Positions 10,634 through 22,556 are shown, counted from the stretch's first letter. The stretch: DNA of 64,000 bases from Pycnopodia helianthoides (GCA_032158295.1 CM063255.1:3749501-3813500); one strand, 5' to 3'. Program-made: numbers and translations. Notes: generated by a model from the letters alone, not told the origin.

Positions 10634-10790
10634 GGGGTCGATTTCACAAAATTCCTAACTTAGGACTAGTCAGGCAATGCTAGAGATAGGACTAGTCTAA
10701 GTTGGACCAGTTCTTAGGACTAGTCTATTCTTAGCATGCTAGGATAATCCTAAGTTGGGAAGAGTTTTGTGAACACATCCAAATTAGGCT
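10634..10790. mobile_element. TTCACAAA/TTTGTGAA fold-back element
   Basis: GGTCGATTTCACAAAATTCC at the left and AGTTTTGTGAACACATCC at the right are imperfect inverted ends. Between them lie repeated TAGGACTAGTC and TCCTAAGTTGG words in both orientations. It would form a hairpin. Non-coding. Confidence 0.5.
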
Positions 10791-11163
10791 GACCAGAATA
10801 TGGTTATCAGCCAAAATACAATGGAGCATTTAGAATCCGTTTATCCTGCTTACCTTTGCATAGCAGAAATTGTTTAAATACAGCTTTCTGCTTAAGCAGC
10901 TCTATGATTTTGGGCCTAAACAAGGACTATTGCGCCATCTGATTAATGCAGTTTGTCATTATGATCCCCCGCGTATAGAGCGCGTTGTGAAAATACAAGT
11001 GTAGTTCCCGCTTTTAGTGTTGAGCTAAACGAGTCTTTATCACGGCGAAACCAATCCCAGTAGTAAAAAGTATCGATGGGAATTTTTTGCTCGAATTCAA
11101 TGTTCCTCCATTAGTTCCTGTTCTGAAACGATCCGTGTTACCGGGCAGGGCTACCGTCTTCTC

Positions 11164-11793
11164 TCACTTTTGCTTGGGCAGATAGGAGGAGTGGCAACTG
11201 GGATGTGAGCGGCAAGACTTCCCATCCGACAACTCCTCCATTGCGTGATGCAGCAGAATCTGAGGGGTGAGGCGGTCATCGGGGCCGGTCTGTTTGCGGG
11301 ACGCAACCGGGGTTTCACTGATGTCAGAGAGCTCGCAGACTGCGTAGTTATCAAGTTTGCAATTTCGATCGTGCCACAGGCCACTTGGATACCACATCAC
11401 GGCGCAGTCTATCAAGCTGTTATCACCGTCTGGTTGGTTATCCTTCCAATTCTCGTAGGACTCGTTTTCTCCCTTCAACGGACAGGGCTGCCACTTTCCC
11501 TCCTCGTCGATGTCATTGCAACCGATCCAGAGATGGGTTGATGGAATCGTCGAATTAAACGAATTCCAGAACAGTTCCCAAATGTAATCCTGTTCGGATT
11601 GCGAGTTTGGGACAGCAATGAATGCTCGCGACTCGGCACAAGTGCGATTTGCTTCATGCCAGTTCGTTGCGTTGTTTAACATGAAGTAGCAAGACTCCTT
11701 GTATCGGTGCCAATCAGGAGGGCAGATTTCAGCCAGAATGCATCCACAACCAAAACCCAAAACACCAAGGAGCAACACATTTAAAGGATTCAT
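11164..11793 (-). CDS. Secreted C-type lectin domain protein
   Basis: This intronless 209-codon frame starts with a hydrophobic signal peptide (residues 1-21, MNPLNVLLLGVLGFGCGCIL) and continues as one C-type lectin domain at about residues 24-154. Family hallmarks are visible: CPPDWHRYKESCYF at the start, WIGCND in the core, NQPDGDN in the long loop, WHDRNC, and YAVCEL at the end. QPD in the loop is the sequence associated with galactose-type binding in C-type lectins, and WHD replaces the usual WND calcium motif, so sugar preference is only inferred. The cysteines for the two conserved disulfides are present, with an extra pair (WIGC and QPC). About 55 polar residues follow the domain. Single-domain secreted lectins commonly act in innate immunity or biomineral matrices in echinoderms. 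A 79-bp minisatellite begins 51 bases upstream of the ATG. Confidence 0.85.
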   Translation of the reverse strand: MNPLNVLLLGVLGFGCGCILAEICPPDWHRYKESCYFMLNNATNWHEANRTCAESRAFIAVPNSQSEQDYIWELFWNSFNSTIPSTHLWIGCNDIDEEGKWQPCPLKGENESYENWKDNQPDGDNSLIDCAVMWYPSGLWHDRNCKLDNYAVCELSDISETPVASRKQTGPDDRLTPQILLHHAMEELSDGKSCRSHPSCHSSYLPKQK

Positions 11794-11843
11794 TTCGAAA
11801 GCTTTGATCTAAGGTTCGTTTAGTCGTAAAAAATGTATCCACC

Positions 11844-12551
11844 CAGTCCTCAGCTATGTGTCTCCCGATGGACTGCTGCAAAACAATCGTTGCTTGACTG
11901 TCAATTCGTAAGAGTAAATTCAGTCCTCAGCTATGTATCTCTCCCGATGGACTGCTGCAAAACAATCGTTGCTTGACTGTCAATTCGTAAGAGTAAACTC
12001 AGTCCTCAGCTATGTATCTCTCCCGATGGACTGCTGCAAAACAATCGTTACTTGACTGTCAATTCGTAAGAGTAAACTCAGTCCTCAGCTATGTATCTCT
12101 CCCAATGGACTGCTGCAAAACAATCGTTACTTGACTGTCAATTCGTGAGAGTAAACTCAGTCCTTAGCTATGTATCTCTCCCAATGGACTGCCGCAAAAC
12201 AATCGTTACTTGACTGTCAATTCGTAAGAGTAAACTCAGTCCTCACTATGTATCTCATCCTATGGACTGCCGCAAAACAATCGTTACTTGACTGTCAATT
12301 CGTAAGAGTAAACTCAGTCCTCAGCTATGTATCTCTCCCGATAGACTGATGCAAAACAATCGTTGCTTGACTGTCTATTCGTAAGAGTAAACTCAGTCCT
12401 CAGCTATGTATCTCTCCCGATGGACTGCCGCAAAACAATCGTTACTTGACTGTCAATTCGTGAGAGTAAACTCAGTCCTCAGCTATGTATCTCTCCCGAT
12501 AGACTGATGCAAAACAATCGTTGCTTGACTGTCAATTCGTGAGAGTAAACT
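11844..12551. repeat. 79-bp minisatellite, nine copies
   Basis: Units start at 11844, 11921, 12000, 12079, 12158, 12237, 12315, 12394 and 12473, each beginning CAGTCCTCAGCTATG (the 12158 and 12237 units vary slightly). Most units carry the odd palindrome TTGACTGTCAA and an ACAATCGTT word; single-base changes alternate between units. The array lies at about -51 to -758 relative to the lectin ATG on the minus strand, that is in its promoter or 5' UTR. Confidence 0.9.
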
Positions 12552-13472
12552 GGACTGTTACCAAGCAACCAACTGACGCAAAATGATAATAAATATTGAA
12601 ATTCAAGCACAATTACCAATTTAGCAGACGATAATAAATAAAAATAACAGCCGTTTAAATAGACTTGAAATCAAGTCGTTGGTTGATATCATCTCCGCCC
12701 TTGTATTTGGGCACGAGACTTGTTACACGGCGCCATCTAGTCTATCACAAAGCGCACATGAAGATGTGACAATTGTCTAAAGCGACGGGGACTTAATCAA
12801 GTCTAATTCTGAGCGTGATACAATGTGGAAGACACTTAATCAGGCTTGAAGCTTACAAAGCAAAAATCTCTCCTTTTGTGCCATGGAGTTTATACCAGAC
12901 TCAGTATCTGCTAGTGCTAGCATTATAGCATGGCATGTACACTGACATGAATTTGGATACATCCGAAGTGTGTTTTACATCTGCAACAGGGGCCCTCCTA
13001 TTGTTCCTCTTTTGTTTTTACTTGAACTTTTTGGCAACAGCTCCCATTAGTTTCAAATGGGAACCCTTACCCAACCGGGGTCTTATTGCATGTGTTGTTA
13101 TCCTTCCGGTCTGTGCCCCCCCCCCCCCCCCCTCCCCCACCAACCCACCGGTCCTGCATAGCGTTAAGTCACCTGGAAATATAATATTTTTTTTCTTTTT
13201 TAACATAAGAGTATATGTTATTTTAACAATAAAACAATTTTTGAGTAATTGTTTGTCAAGATTTATATGCTTAAAACATAAATAAAGTTGTTTTGGGGTG
13301 AGTCTGCCTATCCCCTTTTGTGACGTCAATCGAGGCAGACTTCGCCTCGATCGAACGTCGACCTCCCTCGAATTTGCTTGCATTTACCTTGTAAACACAC
13401 GTGCAAGAAGGTCCAAGCAGTGAGCTTGTACGTTTCGGAAAAAAGAGAGGATTTTTCTTGCATTTTTCCGGC
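12552..13472. other. Non-coding, simple repeats
   Basis: Upstream flank of the lectin minisatellite. A cytosine run of about 16 lies near 13118-13133 and an imperfect T-rich tract near 13188-13201. A 116-codon frame here spans those runs and is not credible. Palindromic TCGAGGCAGACTTCGCCTCGA at about 13330-13350 could form a short hairpin. Confidence 0.4.
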
Positions 13473-13817
13473 AATGCCGACCAGGTGTATTGCTGCTGGA
13501 GGCAGCAAAACAGCTAAAGATAGGGTCAGTCTGCATCTGTTTCCTGCAGATCCCAAGAACAGGCGGTTGTGGGCCGCACCCAAGTCAGACTAACGAGGGC
13601 AAAGTGGTCCGTTCCGACGTCGTTTTCGGCGCTATGCAGCGAACACCTCGAGCCGTCGTGCTGCGAATTCGGAATATACCACACATTTGACATCAAGAGA
13701 AAAGTCGTTCTAAAAAATGACACCATCCCAACCATTTTTTCCAGCTAGTGGGAAGTCGAAGAAGCTACATGAAAGACGTGACGAACCTAGAGGAGCATTT
13801 GCCAAACGTGAACTCGG
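13473..13817 (+). pseudogene. THAP-domain exon with broken frame
   Basis: The ATG at 13473 starts MPTRC, and the frame continues with SLHLFPADPKNRRLW. After a frame change near 13577 it reads KWSVPTSFSALCSEH and later IKRKVVLK and TIPTIF. This order (Cys near the N-terminus, LHxFP, W, CSxHF, final TIF) is the THAP zinc-binding DNA-binding domain. The second zinc cysteine is Gly here (AAGG), and the Phe of the CSEHF motif is Leu. A second frame change occurs after TIF, in a T-run. A consensus splice donor, GGGTAAGT, follows at 13818. THAP modules occur in host regulators and in P-element-type transposases; I cannot separate these. The breaks may be real or sequencing indels. Confidence 0.7.
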
Positions 13818-14970
13818 GTAAGTTTGAACTTTGAGGGGCATGTTTTTAGCTTGCGCCAAGCGTCGCGATTTTTTTGTTGGCTTTTTAACCCTCTAGTCCC
13901 TGCACCGCCCGAGTTTGTTGAATTTGTTTTTAGTTATCAAGACTCTTGCACAAAATTGCTCGAAACTTGGTTCAAATTTTAAAAGATACCCAAGGCTTAT
14001 TAGGCCTTTACGAAAACAATGTTTTGACCTTTTCGTTAATATTGTCATTAAATAGTTAGGCCTACAGCTTATTTCAATTCTGCAAGTGATAAGCCCTCTG
14101 GGAACAATTGGTGGCTCTCGTTAACGGTTATCGGTAAATTTTATGGCGGTTATTTTTAGTGCAATACACAATATACTTTTGTGAAGGCTTTTACGTGGCA
14201 TCAATTGCTCATACTGATTTAATTGCTAAGGCATTTTTTTTACAGTATCATCGCGGTGAAAGAAAATTACATTTTCGGCTACAAATTAGCGTGGTGTTGA
14301 TGAGAGCCACAATTATGTCATTATCATTAGCGTCAACATTTAGCAAGGCAACTGTGAAAGGGGGAAATTAAAAATGATTGCTATCGACTTGACCTAATTC
14401 ATTTTGATGTTAGTTTTATTTCTCCAAGTAAACACAAGCTGGTGAGCGATTTCGCCTACCGCGTGTACAGTGCCTACGGCTTTGGGCGGCTGGGCGGTCC
14501 AGTGGCTAATGGGTTAAAGGTTCAGGGTCCTTTTTTCTTCTTCCTTTTCCCTTCTTGTTTTCGACGTAGTGCTGATTTATAGGCAAAATTATCAACTTGA
14601 AAGATACAATAAAAGTCACGGGTGAAAGTTTCAGTTAATTACTGACAGTGATAGGCCTACCCAATTGAGAAAACAAGAAAATGAAACTGTCACCGTATTG
14701 TTGTCATCAAGAACGCAACATCTATCCACGTTTAACGAGGTGACAGCGGGTACCAACCGCATATATCTCGCCGCTTCACCCCAAAACGGACACCATGGAC
14801 ACTCTCCAATGAAGGATTGGGCGATCTTTGGAGATTCAAATTTACCTATATCTAATTTATTGGTTTCTAATCAACGGGGGCATTTCAGAGAAAATAGTTT
14901 CGCAGGATGATGTAATACTACCAACCATTCCATCTATTTAAAAAGGAGGCTGTCGGAAAAAAATAACACA
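13818..14970. other. Non-coding stretch after THAP exon
   Basis: Possible intron. The short frames at 14159-14371 and 14665-14910 lack motifs and are not called. No THAP-gene continuation was recognised. Confidence 0.35.
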
Positions 14971-14971
14971 G

Positions 14972-15262
14972 GTTTTTTGTTTGTTTGTTTGTTTGTTTGT
15001 TTGTTTGTTGGGGTGTTTGTTTGTTTGTTTGTTTATTGGGGTGTTTGTTTGTTTGTTTGTTTGTTTGTTTGTTTGTTTGTTGGGGTGTTTGTTTGTTTGT
15101 TTGTTTGTTTGTTTGTTTGTTTGTTGGGGTGTTTGTTTGTTTGTTTGTTTATTGGGGTGTTTTGTTTGTTTGTTTGTTTGTTTGTTTGTTTGTTTGTTTG
15201 TTTGTTTGTTTGTTGTTGTTTGTTTGTTTGTTTGTTTGTTTGTTTGTTTGTTTGTTTGTTTT
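14972..15262. repeat. (GTTT)n microsatellite
   Basis: About 290 bases of GTTT repeats are punctuated at intervals by GGGGT or ATTGGGGT. All three forward frames are open because the repeat has no stop; the resulting Phe-Val-Cys-Leu frames are artefacts. Confidence 0.95.
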
Positions 15263-16070
15263 TTGGGTTTTTTTACCTTTTCTTGGGGTGTAATTTTTTC
15301 CTTTACAGCGGTGTCAGAAAATAGACTTTGACAAGTCTATGTTTACGGTATGTAAATTTGTTTTATTTTGTTGACGCTAGTGCGTAATTGCATGTGAGAT
15401 TCCTTGATGTGCTCCAGAGAGCCATGGTATTGTGAGTGGTTGAGCACGAGTGATTCTTAAGAATAGTTCTTTTGGATATGCAAAGTGATGTGCTGCTGTG
15501 CTACGTCACTACGTCACTGTGAGTCCTAGCGAGCGCGGGTATAGACTGGTCCCCTGCTCGCAAGGATTAAGACAGGCACTGGTCTTACAGGCCCAAATAT
15601 TTCATTGGATAAACATGCACTAACTGGTAGTAAGGTATGCTTTCCATTGTGTTTTGATTGGTCTGCCCGAGGTGACGTGTTTGTCAGCTTACCCCATTTC
15701 GATCTTATCTGCACGTGTGTAAAATGCTTGGAAGTAATGTTGCATTCACTAGTATATAATGTGTGTGCAGACTACGAAACTCCGTCCGCGCGAATGGGAT
15801 GCGAGGTCAAGGGTGCATCTGGCAGAGGCCTGCCAGGCACTCAATGGCGTTATTGCGAGCCTCGGAGTGTGACGTCAGATGTTCAGGCTAGCGTGGGTAC
15901 AGGGCAGCAACGCTGAAATACTGATAGTTGTCATACCGCCAAGCGATATTTAATTTTGCCGTTTTCTTATTTTTTTTTATGGTCTTTCAATTTCGCAGGA
16001 ACTAGAATAACCGCCTATTTGCCGAAATAGACCGGGGAAACCTTTAACAATTTTAGCATACATACAAAGT
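15263..16070. other. Non-coding with dispersed repeat
   Basis: Positions 15803-15900 match the 8035-8165 repeat (GCGTTATTGCGAGCCTCGGA, GACGTCAGATGTTCAGGCTA). A TACGTCACTACGTCACTG repeat at 15500-15517 contains two CRE-like TACGTCA words. No gene is recognised. Confidence 0.45.
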
Positions 16071-17143
16071 ATCCCAGCTAACAGTTTGACGTTTTCTCAA
16101 CGTTGTAATGAAGTCAGACTTTGGTGTAAGTAACGTTATTAATATAACGTTGTAGCTACGGAACTTTGTCGACTCCCCTATACGTCTTCCGTACGTAATG
16201 ACGCAACGTAACAACCACGTTGTTGGTACGTTTAAGACACGTTTCCAGTGACCTTATTACAACTTATATTTAACGTAGCAACAACGTTCTCAGAGCGTGT
16301 TTGTTTGGTTGTTATATAGTTATCTAAGTAACGTTGTAGCAACGAATCTTTGTCGACTCCCCTGTACGTCTTTAGAACGTAATGATGCAACGAAACAACG
16401 ACGTTGTTGGCACGTATACACAACGTTGCAATGTTGTAAATAATCAATTAAAAAGAATGTTACAACAATGTATTTTTTTTCAGTACCGTGAACGTTGTCA
16501 CAACGTCAGCCCTATCTTATTTATTGATTGCTATATCGATTAATTATACAATAATTTCATGAATAATTTTGTTAAGTGATATGTCAACATGATCAATGAA
16601 TTACTTTTACAAACTTACCAAGGTAGGTCCCTACTACGCGTTGTCGTAACCGGACTTCACTGTACCTGTATACTATACATCGTACAGCATGTACTATATA
16701 TACAGACCAATTTCCTGACTTTTGCAATCACGGGGGTATATATTTTTGTAATTGTTTCCATTTAATTAATATTTCTGAACTAAAATTACATGTTTAGTTA
16801 CTGAATTATATTTATCCATATTTTCCTCTGTTAGTTTAGACAAGTACAAGAAGAAACCAGTACACCTAGTTCATAAATTTGGCAAATTTCGTGAAATTGT
16901 TTGTATGTATTGTACAACTTCTAAGCCCAATCTACAAATTTGCATATGTGATATTTACGTTGTCATGACGTTGTCAAATTAATTTTTACTAGACATGCAG
17001 CATTCCGCACGCTGGTCAATGCGGCAGGTTGAGCGGAAACGTATGTCTTTCTTTTTTCTTCAAAACTGAAACAAAACATACTTAGTGGTACACTAAAGTA
17101 CTTCAAAATTTGAAAGTGTCTTTGAAATTTAGGAACAAATTTG

Positions 17144-19245
17144 GTTTTAGAGGAAGTTTTTAGCTGGGAACAAAACGGCCTAAGTGTGGATAGAAAATCC
17201 TATCAAGGGTAAATGTTTCTCTAGAAGATTCTAAGTACGGTTTGGAATGCCGCTGTACAGGTGGTCGGGGGGGGTGCGAAGAATCGAATATCTCCCCAGA
17301 CCGGTGCACTGCTGCTTGACACAATAAGCTCAATTAAATGCAATTAATGATTAGTATTAACTGTTCAGATTGATCATTAAATGCCAATGTGATAGCAAGG
17401 CCGCTCCTCAAGTGCCTATTTTATTTATGACAACCGATATTCAAAACTAAATTTAGAACAAACATTGTTTGCGATGTCAAACATTAGGCCTACCAATAGT
17501 TGTTAGCTAATAAATGTCCTCCAAAACCATCCCAACGAGCTGCTTGAACTATTCAACACAATAGTTTTAGAAAAAAGTTTTTAGCGGGTGAACAAACGGC
17601 CTAAGTAATATAGAAAATCCTATCAAGGGTAAATGTTTCTCTAGAAGATTCTATGTACGGCTTGGAATGCCGCTGTACAGGTGGTGGTGGTGGGGGGGGG
17701 GGTAGACTCAAATCTCTCCCTAGACCGTCGCACTGCTGCTTGACATAATAAAGTCAATTAAATGCAATTAATGGTTTGTTCAGATTGATAATTAAATGCC
17801 TATTTGATAGGGAGGCCGCTCCTCAAGTGCCTATTCTATTGATGACAACCGATATAAAAAACTAAATTGAGAACAAACATTGTTCGTGATGACAAACATT
17901 AGGCCTACCAATGTTGTTAGCTAATAAATGTCCTCCGAAACCATCCCAACGATCTGCTTGAACTATTTAACACAATGGTTTTAGAGGAAGTTTTTAGTGG
18001 GGGACAAAACGGCCTAAGTGAGGATAGAAAATCCTATCAAGGGTAAATGTTTCTCTAGAAGATTCTATGTACGGCTTGGAATGCCGCTGTACAGGTGGTG
18101 GTGGTGGTGGTGGTGGGGAGAGGGGGTAGAATCGAATCTCACCCCTCACCAGCGCACTGCTGCTTGACACAATAAGCTCAATTAAATGCAATTAATGATT
18201 AGTATTAACTGTTCAGATTGATCATTAAATGCCAATGATAGCAAGGCCGCTCCTCAAGTGCCTATTTTATTTATGACAACCGATATTCAAAACTAAATTT
18301 AGAACAAACATTGTTTGCGATGTCAAACATTAGGCCTACCAATAGTTGTTAGCTAATAAATGTCCTCCAAAACCATCCCAACGAGCTGCTTGAACTATTC
18401 AACACAATAGTTTTAGAAAAAGTTTTTAGCGGGTGAACAAACGGCCTAAGTAATATAGAAAATCCTATCAAGGGTAAATGTTTCTCTAGAAGATTCTATG
18501 TACGGCTTGGAATGCCGCTGTACAGGTGGTGGTGGTGGTGGTGGTGGGGGGGGGGGTAGACTCAAATCTCTCCCTAGACCGTCGCACTGCTGCTTGACAT
18601 AATAAAGTCAATTAAATGCAATTAATGGTTTGTTCAGATTGATAATTAAATGCCTATTTGATAGGGAGGCCGCTCCTCAAGTGCCTATTCTATTGATGAC
18701 AACCGATATAAAAAACTAAATTGCGAACAAACATTGTTCGTGATGACAAACATTAGGCCTACCAATGTTGTTAGCTAATAAATGTCCTCCGAAACCATCC
18801 CAACGATCTGCTTGAACTATTTAACACAATGGTTTTAGAGGAAGTTTTTAGTGGGGGACAAAACGGCCTAAGTGAGGATAGAAAATCCTATCAAGGGTAA
18901 ATGTTTCTCTAGAAGATTCTATCTACAGCTTGGAATGCCGCTGTACAGGTGGTGGTGGTGGTGGTGGGGAGGGGGGGGTAGAATCGAATCTCACCCCTCA
19001 CCAGCGCACTGCTGCTTGACACAATAAGCTCAATTAAATGCAATTAATGATTAGTACTGTTCAGATTCATCATTAAATGCAAATCTGATAGAAATGCCGC
19101 TCCTCAAGTGCCTAATTTATGACAACCGATATTAATAAAAAACTAAATTGAGAACAAAAACATGTTTGCGATGTCAAACATTAGGCCTACCATGTCCTCC
19201 AAAACCATTCAAACGAGCTGCTTGAACTATTCAACAAAATGGTCT
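17144..19245. repeat. 420-bp tandem array in A-B pairs
   Basis: Units begin near 17144, 17562, 17978, 18409 and 18831. Two unit types alternate, giving a higher-order period of about 840. Every unit contains AAAATCCTATCAAGGGTAAA and a variable (GGT)n/(G)n tract. Two more units (22571, 22993) belong to the downstream duplicate. Confidence 0.9.
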
Positions 19246-19379
19246 AAACATCGCCAATACAAACTAAAATACAACGCCAAACGATATCATAGTCAAAACA
19301 TAAATACTATTATTTGTACGTTGTAATTAAACTAAAATACAATATGTCACAGCGTGATGGTAAAAACAAAGATACTACG

Positions 19380-20160
19380 TTGTGATAAATCTACAAGATG
19401 ATAGTTACAATATGCGTTTGAAGATTAAGACAACGGGCTGTCACAACTTTAACAGTAGGCTACTTTTGTGTGCAAAACCAAAATACAACGACAAGACAAC
19501 ATACAGCCGAAACTTAAATATTACGTTTTAATGTTACCAAAATACATTGTGTAGACAACGTGACTGTCACAACTTAAATGCTACGTTTTATAACACCAAA
19601 ATATAACGTCAAGACAACGCGACCGCCGCGATTTAAATATGACGTTTTGATAAAACCAAAATACAATGTGCAGACAACGTGCTCTTCACAACATAATTGC
19701 TACGTTTTAATGTTACCCAAAAACAACGTGTAAACAACGTTACTGCCACAACTTAAATGCTACGTTATAATAATACTAAAATACAACGTCAAGACAACGT
19801 GACCGCCGCGATTTAATTATAACGTTTTGATAAAACCAAAATGCAACGTGCAGACAACGTGCTAGTCACAACATAATTGCTACATTTTAATGTTACCAAA
19901 TTACAACGTGTAGACAACGTGACTGCCACAACTTAAATGCTACGTTATAATAATACCAAAATACAACGTCAAGACAACGTGACCGCCGCGAATTAATTGT
20001 GACGTTTTGATAAAACCACAATGCAACGTGCAGACAACGTGCTTGTCGCAACAAAATTACTACGTTTTGTTGAGACCAAAATATGACTTATCGACAACGT
20101 TGTTGCCTTAACTTAAATACCACGTTGTAATAATACCAAAATACAATGTTGTGAACACGT
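19380..20160. repeat. 60-bp satellite with 180-bp higher order
   Basis: Units are almost exactly 60 bases with the frame ACAACGT...GACAACGT. Three unit types follow each other in fixed order, recognisable by GACTGCCACAACTTAAATGC, GACCGCCGCGATTTAA and CTAGTCACAACATAATTGC. The array thus has a 180-bp higher-order period, clearest at 19561-20100. The same array recurs at about 23542-24322. Confidence 0.9.
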
Positions 20161-20754
20161 TAGGTATAAAACCTTTCGGTAATGTTGCATAGATTACCAA
20201 CATGCAACCAATGTACAACATTGGTTGAAGATCATGTTAAGTTCTGACGTTCTTGCAACGTAGTCAAAACGTTGTCATCCCATCGACCAAATTGCCACCT
20301 TATCACAACGTTGTGCAACGTTGTAACAACGTATTGTGTTAGCTGGGATCACCTTGTCCCTACAACTACTGTGACCTTGAAATTGACGAAATTCTACCAC
20401 TGGCGTAAACAAAGGTTTGTCTACGGACGGAAACGCTTGACTGGCACTGAATTGAAACGAAATATTCGTGGGAAGCGATACGTGCAAGAGACCCTGAATG
20501 GGGAATGTCGTCATGAGCGTGGGTAGAAAAAAACAAGCCCATTCAGACAAGAAAACTAAAAATAGGCCCACGACGTGCCAGTCAGTACTGCTAAATCACA
20601 TGAGCAGACCTTTTTGGGGTAAAGGCCTATTCTTTGTTTTGGTTGAAAGCTGCGCAGAATTTTGTTACACGACGGACCGCAGCGTGGACCACTTTGTGCT
20701 CATTCTTTTGATGCCAAGCGGGACGGACATAAACAGCACCAACTAACGTCAAAC

Positions 20755-20760
20755 ATGGAG
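20755..20760 (+). pseudogene. Duplicate exon 1 (ATGGAG) of unidentified gene
   Basis: ATG GAG followed by GTAAGAATC, identical to the exon 1 and donor at 24917. If it is spliced to the exon-2 copy at 22452 the frame is lost. It could instead act as an alternative first exon spliced to the intact acceptor at 26595, since both donors are phase 0. Confidence 0.45.
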
Positions 20761-22451
20761 GTAAGAATCAGAACAATTCACCCCAAAAAATTATGAGTCT
20801 TTAGCGTATATTATAGTCCAGACTAAAGGTATAATATGTTGCATCGCTAACCCACAACTCATCGATGTACCTGTCATAAGCAGTTCACAGCGACGCCATC
20901 TTGGAAAAAAAACAGCGAGCTGAATTCGACGGTAATTTTCTCACCCATTGGGTACGACAAAATGGTAATTTGTGTCTTACCCAGATGACAAGATTTGCCA
21001 AGATTAGTAGTGGATACAGTGACGGTATATACTAGATTCAGCACACTAATTGTGCTAGATAGGCTTAAAGGGGAGGTATACGATCGGTAATCACGATCGG
21101 TAAAACTTACTTGGTTAGAAGAACAACAACTTTCGATAGTATAAAGCAGTTTGAGAAACTTTTCAATTCAAAGTAATGTGGGTATAGAAAAAGATGTCCG
21201 TTTTTATCCCCCAAAAATTGGAAATCTGAGAAACGTTTCTGACCGTTTCGAAACGTTTCTCCAGATTGTGTTTCCTCATATGGATTATTCTTCCTGCCTG
21301 GACAACCGCTCCAGATTTTTGGTCGATATCTCAAACCCCTTTAGATAATGAAATTTTCGCAGTTGTTTATTTGGAGATATTTATCGACAATTTATAGTGG
21401 AGTTAAAACAATCGAACGGTTCCAAAAAATCAAATGTTGCAAGACATACTTTTGATAATTAAGCCCAACAATTTTACTCAATTTGGTCATCAAAGTTTGA
21501 AAAAAAAAATGAAAGAAAATACCCTTGCATGCATAAAATTGTGTGCTTCCAAATGCCTGAGAAAAGGCATTTATAATGCCTGAAGCCCTTTCTCAGTTTT
21601 ATGATATATATTTTTTAAATATTAACTTTCTCGAAAACTACACTATTCCAGAGTAGTCGTTTCTCACAATGTTTATACTATCAGCAGTTCCTCAGTGCTC
21701 CTTTAATTGCCCAAAATAAGTTTTTATGGTAAATGTATTTCTTGAGTAATTACCAAAAGTATCCACTGCCTAGGGTGGTGAACATCAATGTAAGATGAAA
21801 ACACAAGTATTCGCAGATTTTGCACATAACTAACATAGATAGACATGGTGGAATAACTTTACCTTAAAGATAGTTTTTTGCTTGAAATGCTGTAATTTTT
21901 AGGAAAAGAGTAAAACGAATTCAAGACTAATATTGCACGTGTTCCAAAACCAGATGTTTGAAAATATATATATAAATAATATATTAAACTATTTTCTCAT
22001 TACTACACCGAAAACCGATTGAGCTTATTAAATGCACTTGACACGTTTGGTAAATTGTCGAAGACCGGTATTCCCGACTTGGTGTATCTTTAACATATGC
22101 AAAAAAAACAAACTGTGAAAATTTGGGGCTCACCTGGTCCTCAGAATTGCAAGATAATAACGAAGGAAAAACCACCCTTGTTGCATTACTTGTTGGCTTT
22201 CCAGATGCCAATAATTTTTATGCTAACAATTCAAGTCTTTATTGCCACGTGTCCAAAACCCGGATGTTTGAAAGCAAACAATCAGCCTATACATCTTTCT
22301 ATTTTCATTCTTTGACCGTGTGTTCTCATGAAATATAACAATGGGCTGTCTTTCTGTGAGTAGTCTTTGAACTCATGGCAATACGATCTTCATCTAGCCA
22401 AAATAAAGACAACATTAATTTTCACTCCGTATTTTATTTCCCGTATTTCAG

Positions 22452-22556
22452 ATAGACCCGTCCGCTTCCGTTTGCTTATGCCGGGCCCCCAATCTCGTCA
22501 GACGTGAAATGTTACACGTCAACGAGGGCCACTTCCACTGGCCCGCCAAGAGGAAG
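22452..22556 (+). pseudogene. Truncated exon 2 copy
   Basis: After an acceptor (CCGTATTTCAG) about 105 bases match the start of exon 2 at 26596-26703, with several one-base differences that break the frame. The match ends at the duplication junction. Confidence 0.7.

Larger units (their letters stand above)
16071..20349. mobile_element. Large inverted-repeat element full of satellites
   Basis: The outer ends are perfect inverted repeats of 13 bases, ATCCCAGCTAACA at 16071 and its complement ending at 20349. Both ends continue into AACGTTGT-rich subterminal sequence (16085-16510 and 20200-20340). The interior has no transposase frame. It holds an AT-rich part, a 420-bp tandem array (17144-19245) and a 60-bp satellite (about 19380-20160). 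Target duplication is unclear; an AT dinucleotide flanks CCCAGC on both sides. I infer a non-autonomous DNA transposon. The right end recurs at 24511 in the duplicated segment. Confidence 0.6.
18395..22556 (+). repeat. Tandem segmental duplication, upstream copy
   Basis: This 4162-base segment is repeated head to tail starting at 22557. It contains part of the 420-bp array, the 60-bp satellite, the element's right end, the promoter and exon 1 of the unidentified gene, its intron and the first about 105 bases of exon 2. The junction at 22556/22557 joins GAGGAAG of exon 2 to CTATTCAACACAATAG of the array. Confidence 0.9.

Noticed and set aside
11844..12551. Regular repeats with constant spacing, considered as a CRISPR array
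   Set aside because: The whole 79-base unit is repeated with no variable spacers, and the genome is eukaryotic.
14977..15331. Three overlapping 100+ codon frames
   Set aside because: They are translations of a GTTT microsatellite that simply has no stop codons.
20272..20571. Duplicate pair of 84- and 98-codon frames at 20.3 and 24.4 kb
   Set aside because: Identical only because the DNA is duplicated; they span the transposon end and presumed promoter on both strands.
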